This document shows positions 13,601 through 23,850 of a stretch of DNA of 64,000 nucleotides, in pieces. The stretch is from positions 54,126,001-54,190,000 of the forward strand of contig CM114271.1 of assembly GCA_050084515.1 (NCBI GenBank), read 5' to 3'. How positions within the stretch are numbered: position 1 is the stretch's first letter; each line of letters starts with the position of its first letter. Under the pieces are notes generated by a model. The model saw nothing but the letters and a program-made list of their open reading frames with translations. It ran no database searches and had not been told where the DNA came from. The position numbers and the translations under genes are program-made. The DNA is from Blasia pusilla. Lineage: Eukaryota; Marchantiophyta; Marchantiopsida; Blasiales.

Positions 13601-16443
13601 AAGAGACTTCGATTAGAGAATGAAGACTCTGTAGAATTGAAGAACAGTTGGGAAGAGGCCCAGGAGTTACTCAGACCATCGCCTTCCGTTGTGCCAAGTG
13701 TTGTTACAATTGAAGGTCATGAGTTTGAAGAATATGAGGTATGAAATAGGTCTTAATTCAAAAAAAATATGTAGTATCCAGATCAGCCAGTATAGAATCT
13801 TACATGAAGGTAATTTTGGAAATCACGTCAGGTGGGCAGGTTTCCTTTCATTTCAACTATCGATTGGATAATACATGGTGAAGAATGTAAGCATGACCTA
13901 ATGAGCCTGTTATCTTCCAGGAACCCCCAATATTCACCAAGCGAACTATATTCACTTCAAGGCAGTCTGGGTAAGCTTTTGTACATCCAAGTAGAATCTT
14001 TACATCTCCCTCACCGTCAGAGTCAAGCTTATTGCTGTGTATATAGGGTTTGATATTTCTGTGTCCTCTCTATATTGTGAAGTACTTGTAAACTGAGAGA
14101 GCGTGTAAGTGATACAGGGAACAGGATCAATGGGCCCAGTGTGACGAATGTGGTAGCTGGAGAAGAGTTCCACCAGATGTCTTAGTAACTGCAAGATGGA
14201 TGTGTGTCGACAATGGATGGGACCACAAAAGGTTGTGCTTTTGTACTGTTTGTACACTCATTCTAAGATAGTGGGTCATTTTGTAGTTCTGGACTTTAAG
14301 AATGCTATTGCGGCATGTATGTTAGTCTTCAATCTACACTCATGATTAGCCTCTTTTTTTCCAACGAGGAAGTTCCTTCTGATGGTAGGCAGAGGGAGGT
14401 TGGTCTAACATGAGGTTTGTGATGGAGCAGAGCTTCATGCAGTGCACCCCAGGAGTTGAGTAATGATGATGTTGATCATCTGCTGGGGATGGTTCCGGGG
14501 GAAGGCAGGTTTCTTAAATTGTACTGCCTTTGCGTGCATGCTTATTTTGTGAGATCTCTGGTGACAGATTTTGCTGGCCTGTCTCTGTTTTGGAAGTGTC
14601 TCTTGATTTGTTCCACAGTCGTCAATTTCCAGATTAGGTTCAAGCTTAGTGAGCGTGATATTCAACATGGTAAGGAGAGGTATTAGCTCGAACCAATTCA
14701 GAGTGACAGCCCGGAATTTATTTGAACGTAAGTGGAGTACCCTCTGGGTGTTGGAGCCAAAAGTGGTCATACTGATGGTAGATTCATCCTGGTGCATGCA
14801 GAGTTTCCAACCACAGAGAAGACTGAGGGTGTATCTGGAGGAGCCGGGGCTATGACAGTGGAAACATCGGCGGGTTTAGATGCATTGGCCAATGCAGCAG
14901 CATTAGGGGAAACGGCTAGAGTGTCAACTTCTCCTTCTTCTCCAGCTCGTACCACAAAGCACCCTCGACATCGCCCAGGATGTACATGTATTGTCTGTAT
15001 CCAACCTCCCAGTGGCAAGGGTCCAAAACACAAACAAAATTGCGTCTGCAATGTTTGTGTCACAGTGAAAAGGCGATTTAAAACTCTGATGTTGCGCCGC
15101 AAGAAGCGTCTTTCTGAGCGTGAGGCAGAAGGTTACATGCGCAGGAAGCGCAAGGATGAGGTTGAAGTCAGCAGCAGCTCTAAATTGGTGACTGATGCTG
15201 GTTCATTGGCTGACGGTGGCTCTAGGCATGAGAGCTCAGGAGGGGGAACAGTTGTAGAGGGACCAACAAGAGAGGATGCTCTGGCTGCAGAGCTGAGCAA
15301 CAATTCTGGTTTGAAGGCCTTTGCAATATCCTTCCCAAGCTCAAGCACGGGAGATGAAATCTTGGTGAGCAAAGGACAGATTGACCTTAACAGCCAGCCT
15401 GAGCGGGAGGAGGAACCTGCCAAAGTTAGTGGCAGAATAAGTATGAAGCAACTTCTGCAGGATGCAACTTCGCCTCTTGATACATACTTGAAGCAGCAAG
15501 GCATGACCAGCCTCTTTATCAGTCATGCAACAGAGACTTCAGGTGCAGTAGGCCATTGTGGGGGTAATAGTGAGAAAAAGAGTGATGAGCAAAGTAGCAG
15601 CCAATGTCAAGACCATTCGAATGAAGAAGCTTCACAGACTTCTGCCAGGGTTCAAGGAGACGGTTCTGGTATTCCGAATCAGGCAGGTGTTCCAACCCAA
15701 GCCCAAATGCAACGTTTCATGCATCCGGCACTAGTTGACTCATCACTATCCTCTCTTTCCTGCAAGTTTAAGACATCAGAGACTATATCTTCTGGGGCTG
15801 TGCACCATGCTGTGGAGCATGGCCTCGATAAGAAACAGGAAAAAAGGCTAAGGGACAAATTGATATGCAGGTCTCCAACCAAATATCCTGAGCATTCCGG
15901 GGACTCTTTACACTCCAGTACTTCAAAAGACGATCCTTCGTTAGCCAAGCTTGCCGCATCTACACTTGGAAAGAAGTTCTCCATGGGTGCTGGGAGAGGA
16001 CGTCAGATCTGTGGTGGCTGCTGCCAACCTATTGGATCAGCTGCTAAGGTCTCAACTGAAGCTACTCTTGACCTGGAGTTTTGGAGTTTGTTGGTTGTGA
16101 TGATGAAGGGTTCTTTCCTTGTTTTAGGATTTGTATGTACTAGATTATGGCATATAATGGGTTGGAAAGGAATGGAGAGGGTTTATAGGTTCACTGTGTT
16201 ACTCCATGACGGTCTGGTGGTTTGGTTTTCCGGGCAAGTTTATCATTTCCTATCAAAACATTTCTTAGACAATGATGATTTTCATTTGTTCGCCCGGACT
16301 TCACAAGTGAAATGGAATCGTTTTGGTTTATTTGTCATTCCTTATAGTCTGTGTCTCAGGTTTGCAGGCGCTGTGGAACAAGCACTGCATTTGGTAAGAA
16401 GAGATCCCCGAGGGTGGCTCCCTCAAGAGAACTCGGACGATGA
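7644..16443 (+). CDS. VAL: VAL/HSI2-type B3-domain and CW zinc-finger transcriptional repressor
   Basis: Nuclear repressor; plant VAL proteins bind RY/Sph elements through B3 and recruit Polycomb-type silencing (family knowledge). Exons: 7644-7789, 9411-9492, 9760-9861, 10422-11401, 11730-11826, 12059-12233, 12637-12713, 13331-13738, 13921-13970, 14118-14231, 14431 to about 14504, about 14802-16048, 16360-16443; about 1,210 residues. Order: N-terminal PHD-like Cys/His module over exons 1-3 ([31 protein letters not shown]); the conserved [13 protein letters not shown] run closing exon 4; B3 over exons 5-7 ([36 protein letters not shown]); CW finger in exon 10 ([20 protein letters not shown]); a Cys-rich basic block near 14,970-15,150 (CTCIVC, CVCNVC, then [13 protein letters not shown]); an EAR-like DLNSQP near 15,378. 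Phases match at all junctions except the 14431-14802 region, which has several options. The long frame can also be read through 16,048-16,360; I prefer splicing because it restores a CxxC pair. Confidence 0.93.
13155..13181. repeat. Short tandem repeat TTGCCGCA x3
   Basis: Three consecutive copies of TTGCCGCA inside the intron between exons 7 and 8 of the VAL-like gene. A simple microsatellite. Confidence 0.85.
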
Positions 16444-18480
16444 CGCTGAAGAAGGGCTGTGGCAAGCTATTGGTGATTCGAGATAAGGGTTGATGTCAAA
16501 GAGCTCATTATTGTTGCGACGGGAGTCTGGGCGAGAGTTTTGCTGTAGCAGGAGTTTCTTCTACGGAAGATTCTTGGATCTCACCTCATTCTCCTTGATA
16601 ATTGTAATGGTTGTAATAGTATTGCGGGATACAGAAATGATTCCTCCGTAACTCGGTTAGCTTTATTATTGAAGAAGATGGAAAACGAAGTTTTATTGCT
16701 ATAGAAAGGAGGGACTAGCCTGAGTTGGTTGTAGATCATTATTGAGTTAGGATATAGCTGATTGTCTCTGCTGTAATTAATTTTGTAGCTACGCAGGCTG
16801 GTCACAAGGGGTCTGTTTCCCCGTCGAGCTGTGGGTTTCCGATTTCTCATTATTTTATTCTTTAAGAGCCACATGAAGCTCTTTGTCCACCTTCAGGCTC
16901 CCTCCCCAACCTTCGTTCCAACAAGCTCCACACTGCATGTCATCATGTGCAGATAGTTTTTGGGTGCGACATCATTCGTATTGTTTCTTACTGCCTGGGA
17001 ACTTATGGGAACACAGATCGCGAACGCGGTGTCCACGTTGCACTTGGCACACGTATGACGTGAAAATTGTCGTGGAGTTCCATACTCATCTTTACAGGGG
17101 AAGCAAAGACAAAGTCTCCGTCCGATAAAACGTCAGAATCTGAAATGTCGTGGCAGCACTTGAGGAAAGCCACGAGGATCATACGTGGAACCCACTCATC
17201 TTGTTCACCGTCCGACCCTGAAATCATTCTTTCTTGATAACGTGACCCGGAACAAGGCTCACACTGATGAGGTATACGTGAACAGTACACGTGAACTCCC
17301 ACCATCACCTTCGGAAGTTCGGAACTTTGGAATGTCAACTATAACATGCATGTCACTCGACTTCTCTCTCGAATTATGGGTGGACGCGTAGGAAAACAAG
17401 TCAGCTTTGATCGTTTCTCTCTCTCCACGTGAGCAAATCGGCGGTGTATTCGGGCTGTCCTTATTTCCAACGGCCTAGCGTCCCCACTCCCATCGGGTGG
17501 CCCGAAACCAGTCGACGGGAAGTCCGTGCCACGGCACCTTGAGGCGAACGTGGGTTCCACTGGCAAAGGCCGATGAACGTCCGCTAGAAAACGATGAGGC
17601 AAGCGCGGTGGCCAGGGCCTGACGCGACAGCAAGGCAGGTGTACTGGACGGTCCAACCAGATAAACGTGGACGGAGAGGCAGGCCCATTCAGTGAATGGT
17701 CGGTGACTGCCACGAGTCAAGACGGGATAGGAACTTTGGATTCTCGCTACTAAAGCGGAAGAGCTGTCACGAACGGTCGCGTGTTTGCTTCGCGAGCGGG
17801 ATCCGTCCAAAGATCAATCACCTCACAACAGACGCGGGTCGCGGCTCGGGTGGGATCCTCCTATACTCGGAATGAGCGCCCGTGAAGCAAAACGGATTTC
17901 TTTCTCCCTTTCAATGAGAAAACAACGACACTAATTCAACTTTCTCATCTCGTTGTACTAGTATAATGCACGGGGAAGGAAGGGCGGGCACTTCCTGTTA
18001 AATTAACCACAGGAAACTAAAATTCACTCGTGTCTCAAATCGTGTCTTCTTTTAATAGCTTAGATTAGATTGTGCTCGTATTCCGTATAGTGAAAAACAT
18101 CCAAACTTGGAGTACCACTTGCCTAAGAAGTAAACCAATGTTATCGGTCCAAAAATATCTATTATAGTGGATATTTTTCATCTATATTATATGAGAAAGT
18201 GCCCTTTCATTTTGGAAATATTTCTCCCTTTCAATCAGTAATATCTTTCATTTTTTGAATCATTCAATATTGATTTTAAATCGTACTTGCAAACTTTGAA
18301 AATTAATTATAGAAGATAATTTAAATCCATGCATCGGACATATTTACACTAGTAAGAAGAGCGTGACTTGTCGAATGCAAGCAACACATTAGGTCGACAT
18401 TCAGATGCATAACATAAATATGCACATACAAAAATTGATAAAAGTTTGGATAACTATAAATTTCATCTCCAAATTCCTCC
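16444..18480. other. Intergenic region downstream of the VAL-like gene
   Basis: The first few hundred bases are presumably 3' UTR. From 16.9 to 17.9 kb the GC content rises and there are several ACGT-core boxes (for example CCACGTGAG near 17,425 and ACACGTGAAC near 17,285), but no open frame resembles a known protein. It could be a cis-regulatory region or decayed coding DNA; the sequence alone does not decide. Confidence 0.35.
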
Positions 18481-18483
18481 ACC

Positions 18484-18534
18484 TTCCAAATTTCTCGCGT
18501 CCATATGCAAAATATGGACGCGAGAAATTTGGAA
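18484..18534. repeat. Perfect 23-bp inverted repeat with 5-nt loop
   Basis: Left arm 18,484-18,506 (begins TTCCAAATTTCTCGCG) and right arm 18,512-18,534 are exact reverse complements, separated by GCAAA. Nothing around it looks like a gene, so it is not a transcription terminator of an identified gene. It may be a young foldback insertion or a small hairpin RNA source. Confidence 0.9.
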
Positions 18535-19294
18535 TATGCTTTTGATGCAAAATAATTTCTACATATTAATCTTGTAATAAGAAAGAAAAACACAACTCCT
18601 ACTCTTATCTCATAGTTGGCTAGTATGTATTGTTCTAACTTATTCACTATGTAGGGGATTAACAGCTCTCGTCGTCAAAGCTTTGTCTAGAGCACATAAA
18701 CACAAGACATCATACTGACTCAGGGCATCTTAACACCGAGATGATCGTGTACTACAATATCTCAAATTATTTTTTATATTGAACATATGAAACACTCTTC
18801 CTTCTAGGGTTTTGTAGGACCTCAGATGTTAGGATGCCATGGGTTTTGTAGGACCTTCATGGCGGAGGATGGATGTGGTTAGATGACAATATATAGATTC
18901 GTGAGTGGAGTTGGTAGCACATGCCATTTTTACTTCCATTTTATATTAGATAGATGAGAGAGGGATATAGGGAATTCATTGTTTGTAACGGGAGAACCAA
19001 ATTGCCTCATTGGAGAGCTTGTTGGAGTAATTGTTGTAGGAGTCTTTATTTTTCATTCAAAAGGATGTGCACAAAAGCCTTGTATTTTTTGTAAGGTTTT
19101 TTTTGGTGGTGGAATATTATAGGGGCAATAATGGAGTTCTAGGGACAATGGTGTCAGTATCCATTGCAAAGGGGAAAAAATCGTGAAGATCAGTCCAAGA
19201 ATGGTGCGAAATGGGTGAAAATGGCGGGATGTAGCGGAGATGGTGGATGTTGATAACCTAGATATTTGATTAAAGGTATTTTTTGAGCAAGAAA

Positions 19295-19760
19295 AATTCT
19301 TTAAGCGATTTATGCCTTTATCATTTGAGAACCTAGTTATTGCTCAACATTGTCACACACACATAGAAATGTAAGGGTTCGGGAAGCTAGATGTCTTCTA
19401 GGGATTTGTGGATTTTATCCTAGCAATTATCTTTACGTGTAGTAGATAACAACAACGACTTTGGATGTGGCAATAGGTTTCACTATCCTAAGAGTGCAAG
19501 AGATCTTGCTATCATGGTTTCTAATGTTGGAAGGTTATGATGGTACTATCAATAATTGTTAATCATCTAGCACCCTCTTTGTACAAAGAGTGTGCTCAAC
19601 AATTATTGAGAGTGGCATGGACTATAAGCAAGGGACTAAAAATGGGGTGAGCAAGCACCTAATCTTATGATCTTAACATCAACAATGTGCATGTTACTCT
19701 CAATATGATGATTCACTATCTAGGTTTGGAGGACCCAACCACCCAACTAGGGGGGCGATT
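19295..19760 (+). pseudogene. Relic of a Ty3/gypsy integrase C-terminus and 3' end
   Basis: The stretch near 19,300-19,360 reads FENLVIAQH, matching FENLAIAQH at about 26,473-26,500 in the larger Ty3/gypsy element. Nucleotide similarity continues through about 19,545 (GGATGTGGCAATAGG against GGATGAGACTATAGG), and again at 19,728-19,757, where ACCCAACTAGGGGGGCGATTG matches the polypurine tract/LTR border of the larger element (27,108-27,131). It is a second, older family member from which the reverse transcriptase half is missing. The PHD finger found in the larger copy is absent; a palindrome occupies that part. Confidence 0.75.
19549..19609. repeat. Nested palindrome inside the retroelement relic
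   Basis: Outer arms TCAATAATTGTT (19,549-19,560) and its exact complement (19,598-19,609) enclose a near-perfect palindrome at 19,569-19,596 (AGCACCCTCTTTG / CAAAGAGTGTGCT). It sits where the larger family member has its PHD-finger coding region. Confidence 0.85.
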
Positions 19761-20135
19761 GTTTGGCCTTTTTAGATCATAGTGTATAAATGGATATTAT
19801 GGTTACGGCCCCTAAAGGTTACTCCTCATTTTTTTCCCTCACCATATAGACTATCCATGTGTCCTCCATACGTGTCACTAACTACTTATCCCCCCTCTCA
19901 AAGGGCCACACACTCCTTTATGTGTTGTGTGTGAGGTGAGTATATATGTTTGTACGTATGTGACAACAATATATGTTATGTAGTAATGCGTACGCGTAGA
20001 AGAACTATCATGATATTTGTAGTTCAGTGATAGTAAATAGGGTGCCTCTATAGGGAGGCTATCTGTGTAGTTAGATGTGGAGAGCGCAAGAGTGACATGT
20101 TGGCCTTCCTTGATGATCTATGTGCTATCACGACT

Positions 20136-20739
20136 GCTAGGATAGATCGGTGGGATTTAGCAAAGCGTCTGCACGAGTAGTGGAGGACAAGCCCAAGAGG
20201 TCGTGGATGACCTGTTGAGGCCCCGGGAAACCTGAGAGAGTAGGTTTCCCCTTCGTTTCGGCTCATTTGGAGCCATATAGAGAAACTTACTATTTCAGGT
20301 AAGTTTCAATGTTGGGGATAGTTGACTTTCCACTTTGGGAAGTGACCCTTGATCCGCTACAGTAGGTCAAGAGCCAAGGAGGTGACCTACAAGCATAGGT
20401 TACCGTTGAGAGGGCTTGGGAGAGAGAAGAGGGCATACCTCCAAGAGAGATAGCTTGAGAGCTCATTCTCTCTTTGTTGAACCTCTTGGCATAAGGCGGC
20501 GGAGCTATGGTCCCTTGCCTTGTGAGTGTAACCCAAACCTCTCATTAGGAGAGTGGGTTTGGTTTGACATGAGAGAGAGTGCACACCTTTGAGAGCTATG
20601 GTGTAAGATTGTGTAGAGAGAGATTGGATCTTACTTTATAGGAGATATTTTGGCACTTCTCGCCTCTGTGTATGGATGCCATGAGTTAGCATGGGATCGT
20701 GTGTGTTTGTGTGTGTGCTCGATGACAACGATGTGTATG
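20136..20739 (+). repeat. LTR-like repeat block, copy 1
   Basis: This block recurs at 27,267-27,899 and 28,256-28,881. Shared landmarks in order: GGATAGATCGGTGGGATCTAG, TTCGGCTCATTTGGAGCCAT, AGTTGACTTTCCACTTTGGG, GAACCTCTTGGCATAAGGCG, GGATCTTACTTTA, then GGAGATATTTTGGCACTT, ending at TGTGCACGACA. The flanks diverge on both sides. Similarity to DNA just 3' of a polypurine tract at 27,130 indicates LTR origin, although the order of the two halves differs between copies and exact termini cannot be fixed. Confidence 0.8.
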
Positions 20740-20842
20740 TGCACGACAGTGCACATGTGATTTTTTAGGAGATTTCTTGGAGATTTTTTGGTCAGTTAGT
20801 AACCTAATATGCAAGTTGGGATGATCTATGTGCATGGGTTCT

Positions 20843-20891
20843 CTTCTTTCACCTTCTTGGAGCCTTAGGGGCTCCAAAAAGATGAAAGAAG
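20843..20891. repeat. Imperfect 22-bp hairpin
   Basis: Left arm 20,843-20,864 (CTTCTTTCACCTTCTTGGAGCC) and right arm 20,870-20,891 are complementary with two mismatches around a 5-nt loop. It lies just downstream of LTR-like copy 1. Confidence 0.8.
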
Positions 20892-20960
20892 CATGCAAGA
20901 TATGAGATAAGTCTTACAGCACATCAATGAAATGTGTATTGGGATGATTTTTGCATGTGG

Positions 20961-21092
<132 letters not shown>

Positions 21093-21107
21093 AGAAGAAG
21101 AAGAAGC

Positions 21108-21985
21108 TCTCTTGTTATTCCCTTTTATGGAAGCTAGCTCTTGCTTTTGGGTGTAAGTGTAAGAGTAAGATTTGAATGTTTAGTAGTTTCTACATGGTAC
21201 ATATAGGCTTTATTTATTTTCTTGCAGGATTATATATTTTAGGATTAATATTTACGTTGGACACCACTATATCGGTATCCACTTTGTGACTTGCAAGAGC
21301 TAAAGTGTAGTCGTAGTATAGTGAATACATACGCACTAGACTTGTAGATTTGCAAGTCCCGCTCTTGCAATTGGCTCACAAACTTGAGAATTGTACTTGC
21401 AAATTGTAGCTCCAATGCATCTGATAAGTTCTAGTTTCTTACACTCTTAGTTTAGTTCCAAGAGGCTTGAAGCATTTTTGAATCCATTTAGGTTGTTCAA
21501 GGGCCTTTGTGAGTATAAGTAGACGCAAATAAGTCACAAAATGACTCGCAACTCACTTGTAAAAAGCTTGCAAAAGAAGAAGAAGAAATTGGTAAAAAGC
21601 GAGTTTAAGTAGTGGTTTTTGCACTTGCAAAGTAGTTATTTTTTGGTGCTCTTTCGCTCAATTCCAAATTGAGCGGAAGAGTACCAAAAAATACATCCCA
21701 AAGGGTTTTTCACATTTGCAAGTCCTACAAGACACATAAGACTCAGACACATCTCACCTTAAATTTGGCTCCTTCCAAATTCTCCTTTGGGATGATGTTT
21801 TCTTTTGGTTCTCTTCAATGTGAGGCATTGAACAAACCCTAAGAAAATCAATGTTTTCTTAGGGTTTTGTTTTTCTATTTTAAATTTGGATCTCCATTTT
21901 GTAATTTTTAGGTTTTATAGCTTTGGGTATAGGGCACGTGGTTTATTGTGTGTGGTGTAGGGATCAATGAGTACACTATGATCTT
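21108..21985. other. AT-rich gap between LTR-like copy 1 and the methyltransferase element
   Basis: No gag or protease motif (no zinc knuckle, no DTG/DSG) and no tRNA-complementary primer binding site was found, although this is where a Ty3/gypsy gag might lie. Short inverted repeats are present, and the words CTTGCAA and TTGCAAG occur many times between 21,290 and 21,720. Confidence 0.4.
21639..21691. repeat. Imperfect 25-bp inverted repeat
   Basis: TTTTTTGGTGCTCTTTCGCT onward on the left faces its complement on the right, with two mismatches and a 3-nt centre near 21,664. Probably a foldback sequence; no gene is adjacent. Confidence 0.8.
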
Positions 21986-21988
21986 CAT

Positions 21989-22290
21989 GGTTGCAAAAAA
22001 ATGGACAAGTCCGTTCCTAAGACGGGCAAGTTTGGACATGTCCATAGACATGGATTGCAAAAGATGGGGCCTACACTTTATAGTTCGTGGTGGAAGGCAA
22101 GGCAAAGGCGGGCACAGCAATAAGGGGGAAGGGAGTGGAGGAGGAAGAAACGAGAAAGTGCAAATCACGTACGCAACTGGGGGGACGAGAGAGGAGAGGG
22201 ACATGTGGCCCATGTTGACAAGTCCTTCTATAGGATGGAAGTAAGTCCATTGACATGAACATGTCCGTGGGCAGAGACATTGATGATCTT
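21989..22290. mobile_element. MITE-like repeat, copy 1
   Basis: About 300 bp related along its length to 29,180-29,487. Both copies start near GGTTGCA, have GGACAAGTCC-type words at one end and TCCATTGACATG / TCCACGGACACG with GGAC/GTCC words at the other, and share the internal AAGGCAAGGCAA and GGAGGGAGTGGAGG-like blocks. The ends are partly complementary (GGACAAGTCC, GGACATGTCC), which suggests a small non-autonomous inverted-repeat element. There is no coding capacity. Confidence 0.7.
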
Positions 22291-22666
22291 TTTCTTGAAA
22301 ATCACGCGTGCTTATTTATGTTAAGTGGTTTTAAGGTTTAAGATTTATTCATTATGTTTTAGGCTATAGTGTTTACGATCCTCCATTTATGTTGTACTCA
22401 CATAAATGATTCAAGGTTTTTGGTTTGTTATACTATTATAGGAAATAAACCTTTTGTGCAATAAACATCTCACCTTTCGACATATGTTTTTTTGAGTGAA
22501 CACTACTTTGAGACCTGTCCCGTTACGAGTTGCCTTTTAGGGTAAGTGAAGGTAAGTTCAAACACCTCATCTATCAACACATGTCTTTGAGAGTAAACAC
22601 CGCTTTGACACCTATCCCATTACACGTTGCCTTTTAGGGTTAGCAAAGGTAAGTTCAAATTCAATA

Positions 22667-23533
22667 TTGAAAGCTTGTTGGGGTTTTATGGCACGACATG
22701 TGGTGCAGTTACGCCTACGTTTTCCTGACTTATTGTCTGCGTCCGTAGTAGAGGAGTACCAGAGTTCCCTACCAAGGTATATTTCGTTGCTGGGGGCGCA
22801 GGACTTTGAACGGTTAGGCACCATTGATTTGGTCATTGCCGGTTGGCCATGTCAAGGCCAATCGAGTGCTGGACGAGGCAGCGGGTTGGCTGACACTCGG
22901 TCCAGGTTATTTTGGGAGATGTTGAGGGTCTTACGATAGTTGCAGGAGCACTAGTCTCGTTCTCCAACCTACATTCTGGAGAATGTGCCGATCTTAGGAG
23001 ACTCTAGGTCATGGGTGGTGACAAGTGCTCATCAGGTGCGTGCCTGGATCGGCTCAACAGTGTTCTTGGATGCGGAGAGTGTAGGTTCTAGAGCCCATCG
23101 CCCGCGTCTATGGTGGACCAACTTGGTGCCCCATGCGGTGTTACGGAGGGCGTATGCAAGAGTGGAGCGCCCCTCCCATTTGTTAGTGGATTCCATTGTG
23201 GATCTAGGTTGTCCCTCACAGGCAGTGAGGCACGATGATCGACCACCATTGATTGTGGTCAAGAGGGTAGGCAAGCCGCGGGCAGCCTTTCTCACGTTTG
23301 TGAGTTTTCCCGCTTCCTATGCATACAAGGAGGCCGGTCCTGGCTTGGCTTGGGATGACCAGGTTTAGAGGTTGGTGGAGCCCAACGCCGACGAGAGAGA
23401 GCGGGCGATGGGATTTCCCACAGGAGTGACGGCAATATTGTTTGTATTAGAGGCATCACGTCGCCATGTCTTGGGTCAGGCAATGGACCTGAACTGCTTG
23501 ACATGGATCTTTAGCTTGGGAGTGGCTGAGTAG
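22667..23533 (+). pseudogene. C5-cytosine DNA methyltransferase domain of the retroelement (broken by stops)
   Basis: Would methylate cytosine in DNA using S-adenosylmethionine. Visible conserved blocks in one frame: motif IV GWPCQGQS with the catalytic Cys codon at 22,850-22,852, followed by AGRGSGLADTRSRLFWE; motif VI ILENVP (ENV at about 22,979-22,987); motif VIII SRAHRPRLWWTN near 23,095-23,125; and a C-terminal motif ERAMGFPTGVT near 23,400-23,433. The PCQ, ENV and RxR triad is diagnostic for the family, and the SAGRG and AHRPRLWWTN contexts recall DNMT3-like enzymes more than DRM or MET1. The N-terminal FxGxG SAM-binding motif I is not seen upstream, so the 5' part is lost or lies in diverged sequence. 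TAG stops at 22,937, 22,952 and 23,366 interrupt it; TAG at 23,531 may be the natural end or another mutation. Confidence 0.87.
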
Positions 23534-23850
23534 CATCGGATGAGATCGTGACATATCACAGCGGTTGCGTTGGTGAGCCCCATGCCTTTCGAGACGGTGG
23601 AGGTAGTGGTTGGGGCGAGACCCGAGGAGATCGACACACCAGAGGAGATTGGGAGAGACACCCTTGGACTTCTTGGGATGTTTTGCAGGTACGCCAAGAG
23701 ATGATAGCCACAACATCGAGCGTGGTTCGAGGCACTACATGTGGAGGAGATGAGAGTTTGCAGTTGGCTGCGGGAGAGCGGTCAAGTGTTGTTGTTCGAG
23801 ACGGGGTTGCACCATAGCAACTACCGATATCCACGCCGGAGAGTCCTATC
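23534..23850 (+). other. Linker between methyltransferase and reverse transcriptase
   Basis: An open frame (from about 23,548, the same frame as the reverse transcriptase) runs to about 23,817, then stops interrupt it before the RT leader. I recognise no aspartic protease (no DTG/DSG) and no zinc knuckle. It may be a spacer of the polyprotein. Confidence 0.4.

Noticed and set aside
16049-16359. Hydrophobic, membrane-like segment in the long VAL frame
   Set aside because: Bounded by a usable GT donor and a good AG acceptor in phase 0. Its residues look like translated intron; a membrane segment would not fit a nuclear repressor.
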